Shown here one piece after another: positions 1 through 14,400 of a stretch of 64,000 nucleotides of DNA. Position 1 is the stretch's first letter; each line of letters starts with the position of its first letter. A program made the position numbers and the translations under genes. This stretch comes from Diphasiastrum complanatum (Eukaryota; Streptophyta; Lycopodiopsida; Lycopodiales; Lycopodiaceae), in assembly GCA_029204225.1 (NCBI GenBank), contig CM055105.1, forward strand, positions 16,563,353 through 16,627,352, given 5' to 3'. The notes beneath the pieces were generated by a model. That model had not been told where the DNA came from, made no database searches, and saw only the letters and a list, made by a program, of their open reading frames with translations.

Positions 1-2270
1 TCTACAATCAACCAAATAATTAAAGACCATTATAACATCCATCTTTAACAACATAAACTTCATACAATCACCTAGAACATCATCTAGAGATTACAAAGTT
101 TTGCTAAATTCCAACTGAATTCAGTGGTTATCTTTGATATTAGTTAAACTTTGCCATCCAATATGAGCTCATTGGGATACATTCAATAACTTAGGATATA
201 TTTCTCATTGAAAAAATATTCTATATCAATAATGTTCTATATTCTATGCACACAACTCTCATAGATAAATCATGATGACTCACAAATCATGTGTCTTATA
301 AGCAATATAGATCAAAATAAACGATTCTCGGTGAATTCTCTTCTCACTGCGTATTTAGCCAAATAGCTTTTAAACAGGAATAATCCAATTACTCAAGTCA
401 ATTGAAAATGATTCAGAAATCTTAAATGTCTAGGTGCAAATCTAAATTATACTAGTATAATTTCACATTTAAACTCTTTTCTAAACCATAACTAAGTTAA
501 TGAATTATCCTTTCCATAGAAAGAACCATTAACCTACAACTAACTGTTCTACATATTACTTGTTCATATGTCTATGCACTCTGACTAGTTTAAGTATATG
601 ATATAAACTCAGTACATAGGAAACACATAGTAGATCCACAAGATTAGGATGTACATACCAACATATCTAACTATGTTCCTATACATAAACAAGATATCAA
701 TAATCTGCATATGTTACTCACATAACTCAATTAGAATCTTGCAACTCAACTACAAAAGAACTCTATTTCTCATGACTAAATAACATATCTGGGAAATCTC
801 TGAAGTGAATAATTCCACATCACAAGTTTTCCAACCATCTAACTCTTACTTACAAAATTCCTTCACCCATTTAGCCTACCACAATCTTAGTATTCAAACC
901 AAGATTAGGCCGACTTATACAGACATCTTTGGACATAATGTTGAGATTAAAGTTTTATTCCATTTGATCCAATCCATAACAAAATGGTACTTGGCAAACC
1001 GATTAGTGAACCATAGTTTAATCTTTACCACCACTTACCATATTCATGAATATCTCACAGCTCATTACCCCCAACAACTCCTCTAGTTCCAGATTATTCA
1101 AAACAATCACTAGAGAGTGCTTCTATTTCCACTGGATAATTCCACCTACTAGATTCCTTAAAAGAAAATAGTATCTATTAAACTTTGCAGCAATTTTGTG
1201 CAATTTGAGCTAGCTCAAAAGAGTAGGATAATGTTGAGCAAATTTTTTAATAAGGATAACTATAAATTCCTGAGCCCTCATGTCTGCTTGAAAGAGGCAT
1301 TTCGCAATTAAGGTATTTGAATATAGGACTTCTATTCAACCTAAACCACGTATTAAAGGCTGTTCTTGGACCCAGAGTACACGCCAACTAAAATCTCTAA
1401 CTTTCTTCAGACAGGCTTTGCTGAATACGTATGTTGAAGAAACAATCAATTCTCTGAGTGCAGAAAGGATTTATGGTAATCTCTTTTGGCTCTCCACCTC
1501 TTCCTCATGCGCTTACAGCTCTTTTCGTTAACTCAATTTTGTTGAGTGATGTCCAAGCCTTGGAAAGCTTTATGCTCTGTTCATATATTGGCATGTGTGC
1601 TGGATTGCTATCCTATGGATGATATGGTAAAGTGAAATCACATTATGTATGCGAGCTCTTCTGCAGGCCTATCCTTTTGTGCCTCTATCACGTATGCAAA
1701 AAATATTTACAAACTTTTTTTTGATGTCAGTTAGCATGAAGGTTTTTTTGTGATATCAGCATACTCTCTTGGTACAGCCAGCAAATGAGTCCAGGACTGG
1801 CCCGCTTCCTGTAACATGTGTCCTTCATGTTCTTCATGAAGAGGCGATAATCGACATGATGAACTTCTGCTTGCCTCATATTGAAAAACTCTCACTTTAG
1901 GTACTACTTGAAAGACATAAACCTGGGTACTTTCAAATGCAATCAAGAATAGAACTATCTTGGAATAAATGTCAAAAAGGTACAGCAAACCCAATCATTT
2001 AGCATAAGAACCCACCATTTACTTGACGCTTCATACAATGTAAGGCCTAAGCGCAAGGAGTTCAAAAGGCTCAAAAACCTGAAACTTATGTAAAATGATG
2101 AAAATGCTCAATTCCCCATTGGGAGAATGCTGACATGCCAGATTTCGTACATGATATTTGCTTCTCTACAATCAGGTGTTGCCCACAACAAATTAGACGT
2201 GAGAAGTCCTTATCTTGAGTGAGCACAAGACTTGACCCTGGCCCAAAACTAAGCGAAAAATTAGTTAATA
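1..2270. other. AT-rich intergenic stretch, no gene recognised
   Basis: Apart from the distal PUB 3' flank, I see nothing coding here. The longest open frames are under 95 codons, match no family I know and have AT-rich composition like the background. No inverted repeats with target duplications were found. Confidence 0.5.
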
Positions 2271-2278
2271 TCATGTGA

Positions 2279-2284
2279 TTTATT
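2279..2284 (-). terminator. AATAAA poly(A) signal of the PUB gene
   Basis: The minus strand reads AATAAA about 100 nt after the PUB stop codon (TAG at 2386-2384). That is a normal distance for a plant near-upstream element. The cleavage site itself cannot be seen. Confidence 0.5.
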
Positions 2285-2383
2285 TGCTGATGGAACATTT
2301 TGAAGTATAAAAAAATCATAAGCACACATTTCTTTATAAAGAATGATGCAGTCAAGAAGCAAATCATACCACATTTCAGTGTA

Positions 2384-3457
2384 CTACTGCTCGATCAAGT
2401 AATCCAGAAGTGCATTGGCCTTTCTCCTGGCCCTTGGAGTGCCAGTATGAGCAAGTTCTGTCAAAGGCTCAATCGCGTGAAGCTGACAAGTTGTTGCAAG
2501 ATGAGCATGATCATTGTTAATCAAAGCCAGGAGAACAGCTGCAGCATTTTCCTTGTTACGAGGTGACCCAGACTTGATCAGATCCACCAATACAGGGATG
2601 GCTTCTGCTTGGCCAATAGCTACTCGACCCTCCTGATGGGTTGCAAGGATAGCTAGTATTGCAAGGGCTTCGTCTATCATTCCTGTGCTTCTATCAAGAA
2701 GAAGGTTGATCAACTCAGGAACAACGCCTGCCCTAACAGCTCTAGGCTTATTTCCTTGATATATTGACAAGTTAAATAGAGCAGTGGCAGCATCCTTTTT
2801 GCCCCTCAGTGTACCATCTCGGAGTAAGTCGACTAAAAAAGCAATTGCTCCTGATGCTCCAATGGTAACCTTGTTCTCATCAACCACAGACAGACTGAAC
2901 AAAGTAGCAGCTGCATTTTCTCTAGCCTCCATGCTACCACTTTTTAGGATCTCAACAATGGGATCAATGGCCCCTGCCAGGACAATCTGTCCCTTGTTAT
3001 TATCATTGATAGACAGATTCAATAGTGCAGTAACAGCATGCTCCTGCGTACGTGGATCTCTGGTAGAGAGAAGGCCCACCAGCAAAGGTATTGCTCCAGC
3101 TTCGGCAATACATCTCCTGTTTTCAATGCTCCTTTTAGCCAGCAAACGGAGCTCTCCTGCAGCAGCACGCTGAATATCCAGCTGTCCAGTACGAAGCTTT
3201 TGTACAAGAATCTCAACAGTAGATCTTTCTCCCACAGAAAGTCCTGGATTTTCTATGCAAGCTCCAGAAGATTTGCCTCCATGACTACAGCCGATTTTCT
3301 TGGGAAGTTCCAGGTCATTGGCTTCACACCACTGAGCAATCAGACTCCTGAGTACATAGTTCGGTGTCAACACAGAATGTGGCAATATTTGTTGTGTCTT
3401 TGGACAAGTTCGATGACCAGCATCCAGCCACTTTTGTATGCATACTCGTTCATAAGT
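2384..3457 (-). CDS. PUB13/14-like: PUB exon 4 (second half of U-box, ARM repeats, stop)
   Basis: 357 codons plus TAG. It begins [20 protein letters not shown] after the acceptor TTACAG, then ARM repeats with the usual conserved runs ([48 protein letters not shown]). It ends DYLIEQ, somewhat shorter at the C-terminus than PUB13. Confidence 0.94.
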   Translation of the reverse strand, partial: TYERVCIQKWLDAGHRTCPKTQQILPHSVLTPNYVLRSLIAQWCEANDLELPKKIGCSHGGKSSGACIENPGLSVGERSTVEILVQKLRTGQLDIQRAAAGELRLLAKRSIENRRCIAEAGAIPLLVGLLSTRDPRTQEHAVTALLNLSINDNNKGQIVLAGAIDPIVEILKSGSMEARENAAATLFSLSVVDENKVTIGASGAIAFLVDLLRDGTLRGKKDAATALFNLSIYQGNKPRAVRAGVVPELINLLLDRSTGMIDEALAILAILATHQEGRVAIGQAEAIPVLVDLIKSGSPRNKENAAAVLLALINNDHAHLATTCQLHAIEPLTELAHTGTPRARRKANALLDYLIEQ

Positions 3458-5283
3458 CTGTAACAGACACATTGTCCCAAACAGGATAAGTTTGAAGGGA
3501 GAATCACAACATCATTTATGTGTTTCAAACATGATAAGCACGCTCTAAGCATTTTCTGAAAAGAAAACAATGAAGTGCACGGATTGTTCAGACTTAAGTG
3601 AGTAATAGATAATGGAAAGGCAATAAGACCTGTCCGGTAGCCACAATGACAGGATCTTTCATTAGTTCTAAGGAAATTGGACAGCGAAAATCATCAGGAA
3701 TTAGTGGAGGACTTGACTTGTCTGCAGAGGGTCCAATAGTCAGCCGAGCCATCTCGAGATAAGGGGTGTCTGCTTCAAGACTGTCACTGGCAACTACTTT
3801 TTCAAGCTTTCTAAGCACACAGGATATCAGTTCCAGGGAATCATCTGCTGTCCCACCTTTTTCCATGATCGTATTCTGCAGTGCCTGTGACTCTTGCTTC
3901 AAATCAGACATAGTTTTTAACTCTAAATCCTCAGCTAATTGTTCCAAGAGTGCATGGTGTTTGTCCATTTCCACTTCATTAGCCAAGGTCATCATTCTGT
4001 CTTCGTACAAGTGACAATCTTGCACATTGACCATTTCTTTTGCTCTCTTAAGCTGGCATTGAACAAGTTCAACCTGAAGAAGCAATAATCTGATCTCAGC
4101 GACAAGTGTTTCATGCTAATGAATGAACGTTCCTTGCAGATGTAGCACAAAATTATAGATGCAATAAAAATAGGTAAAAGCCACTTTGTAATTCTACATC
4201 CTAACAGCAGAAGTTAAGAGGACCAAATAAAACTACCACAGAGTCAAAATCTGACAGAGACGACATTTGCAAATCATCTGGCAGTCTCAAACACTAGGAT
4301 GAAAATTTGCAATGCAAGCACGATGACGTATTTATACCTTCATCTATCATCATGGATTACATCATCCGTTTTGAGATGGGATTAGACAAACGAACAAGTG
4401 AAAATTGTCAACCAAGACAAGCCCACAACTCCCACAAATAAATAGCGCAATAGAATTAGTGAGAATGTCACGTTAACTAAGTATCAGGTGATTATATGAT
4501 TCCTAATAGTTTGCAGGAGAATTTCTATGTATGTGGGAATGTAAATGGGACATGCGCAATACCAGGCAAGCAATGGGGCCTGCGTGATTAACGCTCTCTA
4601 TGAACTTTATCTAAATCAAGAAAACACACATTTGACATAATTAGGGTGGCATCCTGCATAAACCTTGACACAAATCATGGCACAAACACTAAGTACTTTG
4701 CTATGGCAAAGCCAAAACGTCCAGTTAAGGAGAATTTTTTTAAGTTACAGATTCAACCACATGCAAACATTAGCCTTTCTGCCAAAGGAGAGCATGAAAA
4801 CAGCAAGATAAAAGCATAAACCTTAAAGGCTGATAGCCGTCTTTATGTTTTGGAAATCAGCCTCACATCATAAGGCCTCAATCTAAATCATAAAGACCCT
4901 TCGACTCTTTGATATACAGGTTTCTCAAGTGCTGCTTCTATCACACATGTTTTACTAAATTAGCTCTATAGCTATTATACTAGACAAGCAAGCTTTACAA
5001 CAGTTCTTTTTGTGGTATCCTCCTGAGTTACCACATTTAACATAAACACTCTTGACTGAAAAATTGAACCAAGCCGTTTCAAGCATTTCAGAAAGTCTTA
5101 TACTAGAGACAAGTGGTCTTTCTTCATCAGCAAATAGATGACACCTGTTCACGAACTTCATCTGAGACTTCAACCAAGCCATAAGGTAGACCATCCAATG
5201 CATGAGCAAGAGCTGCTGCTACTCCTTGGAATCTATGTCCTGTTGATTCTTTCTCTAATGCCTTCCAAAAAGAAAAAACTTAT

Positions 5284-5356
<73 letters not shown>

Positions 5357-8300
5357 CATGTATATGTTCAGAGTGAGTTCAAATGACTCAAGGATTAAAT
5401 ACTAATTTCAGTATGACAATTCGAATGCTCTCTTATACAGGAAAAGGTTAGGACACTAAAGTTGCAGATTGCTAGGAAAATGACAAGAAACTTACTAGCA
5501 AAACCAAAATAGTAGAAATCTAGATGGCGGAGAGAAAGATAAGAGAGTTCATTAATCTGGGTTGTATAAATGTGAAACTAATAACGCTTTCAGACAGAAC
5601 ATGAATGTTCGAGGTTAAAGACTTTTGAAAGATTAACTATTAATAAGATGAATGTCAGATTTGCAATGTCACAGCATACTGCATATAAAGTTCATCACTA
5701 CACCCACAAATAAAATACCCAAAATAGTTGCGCAAAAGGCAAAGCTCAAAGTCAAGTGCAAGATGCTAAATAATTTCCAACAGGCTCTAACTGGAACAAT
5801 ACCAAAACTGTCACAGAACTAGCTAAAATTTCTTGAAACATAGACAAAAGTCTCTTTGGCAGTTATCGCAGCGATGTGGAGTCAGGTCTCTATATAAATT
5901 AAAAAAAATTCTGATTTAGCAATCAAAACATTTTATCAAGAATTATTTTTCCCTGATTTTTCTTATTCTTCCATTGCTTTTTATAGCTGCCTGTTCACCT
6001 CAAATTCCGATTGGGACAAAAACAAGTCAAATGGATAATTTGCACAATTAATACACTCAGTCTCATTGACCAGCATAAAATCGGATTCTTAAGAACCCAA
6101 AACTGAAATCATCATCAGACAAACAAAATTGCTTGGTTGAATTCATGCACATGCCATAGATAATGACCAGAAATTTATCTGCAATGTTGTAGCCATTGCT
6201 TCATCGATTAAGTGGTAATAGGTATTAACATACAACCACCACTTGCAAGTTCCAGCTCAGCTATAAGATTCTAAAGTCATATTTCTTCATCTAACTCTGT
6301 TAACAAAATGGCTCACAAGAAGACTGTCTCCACAAAATCAACATGTCACATTTTCAACATTGGCAATTTGGAAAGAGGATTTTGATTGACAACAAAACCA
6401 AATTACCCTGGTCTTAAGAGGTAAGTGGCTAAAGAGAATGCTCGACCAAGGAGCTACTTGTTATATCATGTACGAAAAGGTCACAATTTAGTAATTTCAC
6501 TAATAGTTTGATAGATTTTGTCAACGAGCATAATATGGTCAACATTATGCTCTGCTGTCTTTCTGATTGATTGTGACATGGATCCATTTAAAATAATGGT
6601 TTATGATCAGGCCCATATTTGCCACTTAGTTACTGGGATGGGGCCCCAATCGTTTAAGTATAGATGTGGCCTTTTATACTGTGTGAGATTGTACTATGTA
6701 GGACCTCCAAAGACGTATCTAATAGTTTATTTTGAGATTTAAATTTGAAATCTGTCTTTATTGGTAGGAAACTCGATTAGTGGGTTTCTGTGTGGAAAGG
6801 AGGTCCATTGTCAATTGTTATTCATGAGAGTGATCGATTATTGACAGGTGTTGCTTTTTACACCCATTTCCTTTATCTAAATTTTTTCTTGTATGTCCTG
6901 TCTGGCTGAGTGGAATCCAAATCCAGAACTCAAGGAGAGCTTGATCTATGTGCTCATAACTTGTTACCAGATTAGATTCTAAGTTTTGGAGAAGTTAACT
7001 TGTGAGAAGAAATTTTTATGATGGCTATAGATAACATGGCACTGATCCTCATATGATCTTTACTGAAATTGTCCACAAAAAGTAGGCTCTCTGATTGTAT
7101 CCTCTTTTCAACAGACTATGTCTTAAAAAGAGGGAGCTGAACCTAATCGTAGATATGTGCAGCAAAAACTACAAATTAAACCTCATTGGTTTTTTCCTTT
7201 CTTCCATTTTTGTGGCAGTGAGCTCACCTTAATCTTGTTTATTCTCAAACGTGAAATCAGCTGAGAGTTAACCTTAACTAGGTTTCTTATCAACCATTTC
7301 GCTGGAGTAGCAAATAAGTGCAGCAGCAGAGCAGATCCTGTTTCAGTACTCACGTGGGGCCTTAGCCTTGATCAAACTATACTTACACTATGATTCACTA
7401 TTCCATGTTACCAGCAACCACCTAGCATGAACTTAACCCATGATGGCAATATGTAACCCAAGATCATTCTGAAGGGAATTATAAAAAAAAATTATCAGGA
7501 CTACAAAAAAGCTTGATGGAAACTTCCATATGATTGCAAGATGAATGTTCTCTCTACAGATATACTGTGCACAGTTTATGCATGAGCTTTAACTGATCGC
7601 TAGCGGATACCTGCAAAGCTTATGTTGTGGCCATAACAGGAAAAGTTCAGAGCATGCTCAAAAAGATGCGGATCCACTGATCAAATCATGATCATGACGA
7701 CAAGATGATTCAACGTCTCGTCGTCATGATCATGAACCAAGTTCCAACAGCAAAATGCCTCAGCAATGTTATGCCACAAGAATTCAATTAATGGGCACCA
7801 ACTGTACCTAGGTTTTTCTCAGCTGATATGGCACACTCAAAAGCCCGAGGAAAGTTATCACAGGAATGCAAGAAGAATGGGCACTGGGTTCTTCAAGGCT
7901 CTTTTTTCCATAACGTAATAAAGAGCCTAGCTTGCCTATAAATTCGGCTTAACAATGGGAGTCATCAAAGAACCTTCAGAAAATAAATAATGGCACATGA
8001 AACTTAATTGAGACCTTATCCTAACTAAGAGAGGTTCAAATTGAGTCTCCTTTGAGATTTAGCAATACTCCCATAAGTCAAGTCATGGAAGAGAGTCCCT
8101 ATGCTCTATTTAAAGAGAGGGCTTTGCCTTCTGGGAAGCTAATACTATTAAGGTCCTCTCTCTCTCTCTTTCACTCTCTCCACTATTTCGACACATTTAT
8201 GCCAATAGTCCCTTCCCCATTCATTTACGCATTTCCGTGACCTAAAATTGCATTCCAAACCAATTGTTCATTCTATCAAGTTTCTGCCAAAAACGTCTAT

Positions 8301-8446
8301 AAACAAGCTCAAGACCTTTTCCATTTTCTTATAGGATTTCTTCACAGACATGTGATAGATAAGCGCTGCACTTTTGGTCAGTGTAAGTCAAAACCTTAAA
8401 TTTGGACGGATGAATCAAAATGCAAGAATCGTGTTTTATCCATCAC

Positions 8447-8485
<39 letters not shown>

Positions 8486-11400
8486 GCGGCCAGCAGCGGC
8501 CAGGGATGGTGGATGCCTCCACCGCTCTGCTGTGGGCGCCCTCCATCGCTGTTGCTGCTGGCCCTCCATCGCTACTCTAACCTATCCCTCCATCGCTGCT
8601 CTACCCTGTTGCTGCAGATCTGCTCCATCACTGCCCATCGCAACTGCTCCATCGCTGTCCAACGCTCGTGCCCTGCCACTGCAGGTGTGCCCTCGCTATT
8701 GCTGATCTGTACTTCTGCAGGTTTGAGCGCCCTCCTCCATCGCAATAAGATATGTCACGTCGCAAAGGAGCCATTGCCTCTACCATTTCCAGCATGGCTT
8801 CAGCATCTTCCTTACAGCCAGATCCGCTACCCCGTCTCTTTCTATGCCTGTTGCAGTTCCTATCTCCCCATCAAACCCTATTCTTGATAATAGTGAAACC
8901 ACTGTAGCTATTCCCTTGACTCCAAACACTCCAAAAGCACCTGTTTCTTTCCCTCCATATGCCTTGGTCAAACTTCTTCGGGATGATCAACTCCGTCCAT
9001 TTGAATACCTTAACAATCACAAAGAGCAACTGGCTTCTCGTGATTCTCTGCTTCTAGTGGTGCAATCGCATCTTCAGAAGTTGGATAATTCCATTCAAGA
9101 ACTCAAGAACGAAGTTGCAGTTATAAAAAGTGAAGCTTCTTCTCAAATCGCTACTTCAGCTAAGATCCAGCATCTTGAAAATCAGGTGGAACAGCACCAT
9201 ACGACTGGGCAAATGTGCTTAAAGGTTCCTCTACAGTTATCTCTCCACCTTCGCCTTCACCTTTGTCTATCTCAGCCACGTTCACTGAGAGCCGTCTGCG
9301 AGAACATAAAGCTCTCAATGTTCGTGTTAGAGGTATTCCGAACTCTCAAAATGTTGTCGAAGAAGCTGAGAAGTTTTTGGAAGAAAATCTTCAACACCAT
9401 AGCAAAGGTATGGAAAATGCCTGGCGACCTAAGAAGGACTTGGATACTCTTGTCATCTGCTTCACATCAGTGTCTCACCGGCGTGAAGTTTTAGGGAAGA
9501 CATTCAAATTGCGGGATACCAAAATCTACCTGGACGAAGATCTTACCTTCATCCAAGTTCAAGAACGTAAGAAGGCAAGACAAGAAGCTCTATCAACTAG
9601 CAAGCGGCTTATCTATCGTGATGGTATTATCAGACTTGTCGATCGGAAGCCTATAGTTAATGAGAAGAATTCTAAGATAGAGTCTGAGATAGAGAAATGA
9701 AGAGATGTCCAGTTGAACATGTAAATGGTCTATGCACCATACAATCCTGGCTATATGAATCTCTTCTTAGTTAGTTTTGTCATTTTGCTTTGATAGCACT
9801 GATCCATCTTATGTCCAACTTTATATGATGTACTTGTTCGTCTTCTACGCCTTTGGCATGGAAAAGACGTTAATAAAGCTTTCTCTCTCTCTCTCTCTCT
9901 CTTTGGGGTAGGAACGGGTATAGTACCGCTCCTAAGGAACGGCCATCAATTCCTAAGGTCGTTCCTAGGAGCAGATTTTTTTTCATATCCTATATATGGG
10001 CGGGAACTGTTCCTATTAGGGATGAAACCGTTCCTATATAAAAATGGTTCCATACCCCAAAAAAAAAATTCCTATCTGAGTTTATGACCTCTTTTTTTCA
10101 GGTTGGTACAGTTTGCTTAATACTTTAAAATTAGTTGTTTCTGAAGCATTTTGGGCAACAGCATTTTGGTTGAAAATGATGTAATGTTTTGTCAGCTTTC
10201 TTTATGTTTTGTATCCCTAATCATTATCTTGGGCATATTGGAGCATGGTCTATATGAAGTTATGTACCAATCTATACTCAGCAAACTGGGGTTGTTCTAA
10301 TATACCTATGTACTATGAATTTTGAAGGTTCGAGAGGCTGTTCCTAAGTTTCTAATGTGTTTTCATTCCTAACAATCCCCAAGTTCATCCGTAAAAAATT
10401 CCCATTCCTATTCCTATTGAAACCTAAGTTGAAAGTTCCTCAGTCCATGCATAAAAAATTAAAGGGTTTTTGTTCATGTTCATGTTAAACCTAAGTCCTG
10501 TGAATTCTTGTTCCTAAATTGCGGTTTTTAGAATTATTTGATCTTGCACATGTCATGTGCATTGTGTGTTTCATAAGCACCAATCATGCTTGAAGTGACT
10601 AATCAAAAAGATCCCCAAGCGTAAAGATCATATTGTTTTTTTTTTTGGGAACTCTACTAAGAAGTACCACCACAACATCATGATTAAGCACTCAGCCACT
10701 GATTCGTACAAGTTTATCATAATAGATTTGATGTGATTAACGTGAATAGTTGGGCATGCACCACTATTGAACTTTGAACCAAACACTGTTGTTTCAAAAG
10801 GACTTTACATTTCTAGCTTTGGCACCAAATATCATTGCAAAGGACTATCAAATTTCCTTTGAGCTTTCAGTGAGAACCATATGACATTTGCAAATTGGCC
10901 AAGCCCAACTAGCAGCCTTTCTATCATGTATTTCACATCTTAGTTCAATAATTAAAATGCTTCACAATGTGAGACAATAAATTTACATTAATTGAGGGCT
11001 AAGGACCAAAAACTTTTATGAAGGACTAGGGCTTCCACATAAGGTTTAAACTCACAAAAGTATTGGAGCAACTCCTTACAACACAATTTTATGAACCTTC
11101 AAGTTCAATAAAGCGATATCTAATTGTATAATTGGAGGATCTCCACGTTCACAGATTAAATTTGAGAATTCAGTGATGTCATAACGTAAAGCTTAGAAAA
11201 AATATACATGCAACCAACAAAGTCAACGGATCTATATCAAAACAAAAATATTGAATTCAATAAACAAAAAATCTTAGCCAACCAGCGCTGCTTGTGTCAC
11301 ATCAATACGCAAGCATAAGTTGTTGGATTCTCTTGGGTGGACGCAGTGTTGACTAAAAAGCAAATGACATTTAGCAAGAAACAAAAAATAACAAAAATGT

Positions 11401-14400
11401 AAATAAAGTATGATAAAAAACCCTAAACCATAATATGTAAACAACAGTTATGAAGACATAGACAAAACACAAAATACTAGAAACAAAGCCCCCCACTTTT
11501 TTGAATTCTCTTAATGATCATCCTAAGCATACCAAAAGCTACCAAAGATTAGACCAAAAGAGTCTAAAACGGTTCAAATTTTTTGCATGATTTTCTTTAA
11601 AAGCGACTTAGGTAACCCTTATGGAGTAACAAAATAATTAGATTGCTTGGTTACTTTACAAAAGCATCTCTACTAATTAATACAAGGACAAGAAGACCTA
11701 TAGAATTGAGAAGTGTCACTCCATATTTACCAAAATCAAAAATATTTGAAGACATGTGAGGCATGTGAATTATGTTCACGTTACTATATTCTGACTACAA
11801 CCTTTTATCAAGAATATCAACTAATAAACCTAACCTAGCATGGCTTATAGAAGGTCTAAAAAATTGCACTTACCACCACAAGTTGTACAATTAAGTTCAC
11901 ATGAGCTTTTAGGATAGATTCCTCCACCAAACATGTTAGGGTCTTTATATAAAAGACCCAAAATTAGAAAGATTAGGAACAAATAAGTTATCAATATATC
12001 TCATAGCATGGGTTAATCTATGCAATAAGATGGGACAAGCACCACAAGAAACCAATCTTTGAATCAAAGTTCCAGGTGCCGTGGTACGGCACGGGTGCCA
12101 TACCGGTGCCGTGGAACTTCAGTTCCACAGCACCCACGGCACCTATTTTTTTTTTTTTAAATTTTTTTTCAGTCATTTTTTAAGCAAAAAAAAAAAAAAA
12201 AAACAGGTGCCGTACCACGGCATGTGTGTTGTGGTACGGCACCTGCCACGGCACCTATGTCGTGGGGTACTTTGCTTTCAATAAACTCAAATTCATAAAA
12301 GGAAAGATAAAAGTGCCAGATGAACAACACGATTGATGACCGTGAGATTCGAGAATACCTATCTTTTCTTGTAAAAGCAAATCGCCTAGAATAGTATGCA
12401 AATTATCCAAGAGAAAGTGCAACCAAGAACACACATTTTCAACATCAACAATTTTAGTACATCTTTTCTTCTTTGAATCGACATCCTAGTTTTTGTCCTT
12501 AAGCCAACAAAACTCAAAATGCAAAGCACTCTTTCAGCTTTTAAAGCTTTGCATTTAGTGTAGAGAGTTGTGGAGTCATAGGTTTGATTCAAGAAGCATA
12601 GGTTGGGTTTTATCTTCTATAGTATGAGACACGTTGAAAAACTTCATTACTTCTATTATACCAACAAATCATTTGGAATCCAGCTACAACTAAATCCACT
12701 GAATGGTAACATAAAGGTGTATCAAGGTATGCAAGTGGCCAAAGAATGCCAATTGGAGGCATCGTGATGAATGTCACCAAGAAAGCTAATCCTCATAAGC
12801 ATATACCAAGCAAGTTGAACGAACCGAAAACGGCAAAAAAAGGCAAGATGAACGTTTAAGTACCAACTACACAAGAACAATGTTGTATCAATAAGAAAAT
12901 TGACACTAAGTATGAACCATGATGGTTTGTCATAGCAATTAAACATGGCCCATGATAACCTATAATGCCATACAAAGGCATTGACATGAATGTGATCTCA
13001 TCGAAGGAAATCCCAAGGTAACCTAGTCAAAAGTACCCAATAGATGCAAGAACAAAAACTTTGTTGTATAGAAGGACACCCCAAGCCATCCTAATAGACC
13101 AAGAGTACCATCGAAATATGCTCTCCAGTAGACTAAGAACCCATCTCATGGACAAAGCTTGTCTTTAGACGAGTACATCATAAAGCACACGAGATACGGA
13201 GAACCGCCAAGTGAATAGATCCTAGTTATCCAAAAGAACCATGAATGTCTACAACTAATAGCTCAAAAGATAAGGTGCATGGAAACCATACCTATACCAT
13301 GAATCCTAACTAGAAAGCCCATGGCTGAAGCAAACATGCCACCATTGTAAACAATAATGATAATAGGACCCAACAAAAAAGGATCCATAGAAGCTATGAT
13401 ACAGCTTAAGCGGTTGTGGTGGAATGAGTGGAATAGGGTCACATACAACTGTCGAGACAAGGTGGATTGAAAAAGGCCAACGATTAGCATCTAAGAAAGC
13501 ATCATGGCTAGAGAATGTCACAGTAGAACCACTAAAAACATGGATGTGCTATGAGACGTAGAGTCCAATAGCATTGCTAGAAATAAAAGTATGTACAATC
13601 ATAGTCGTCCCAAGAGAGTCTTATGAACCAAGTATGCATTGGCAATTGACAAATGTCCAAGCGAACCGTAAGTACCAAAAATGTCTAACACCATGAACAA
13701 AACATGACATAAGCGGATTTCAAGCAAGTCATTGAAAATACTTTACAATAGCAATAGAAGCTAACTCTATACGTGGATGATAGATAATCATACGAAGGAC
13801 ACCAGAAGAAACTCTTGATGGTCCAAATCGTGTGCAATAACACTACGCTAACCACTAGTATCGTGGTGAACTATGAGCTACTATAAAATATTAAGAAAAA
13901 TGGTATACACACTGACCAATAAGGAAGCATGTGCCTTGGTAGAAACTACAAGAGGATATGTAGAAAACTCAAGCCACAAGTAGTGGCAATTGGCTTCATT
14001 GTTCAAAAAAAGCAAGCACCTCATCTAAAATATCATGTGGCCTCTCTGAACATACTTGATTGGGTTGTATAGTCATCATGCCAGATACATGCAAAAGAAA
14101 CTGGAACAACTACAACAATGCCAAAGGAAGAAAGAATGTTAAGTGTCATGGGTATATAAGAAAGTAGCAACTGAAAGAGTCCTTGATCCCATCGAGCCAA
14201 AGGTATCGTTAAGGCTCAAGGAGTGAATCACCATCCACAAAAACTGGCCCAAATGCATCTTGAATGATACATCTAGACAAGGGACACCATATAGGGCTCC
14301 ACAAGTGCAGCATCAATAAACCCATATGTAAAGTCAATGATCTAGGAAATGTGTAACATAAGTTCTCCGAAATATAAAGTGCAGCACAACTGCAACTTAA

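Noticed and set aside
2784-3463. Plus-strand frames of 129 and 141 codons
   Set aside because: They are antisense shadows of PUB exon 4.
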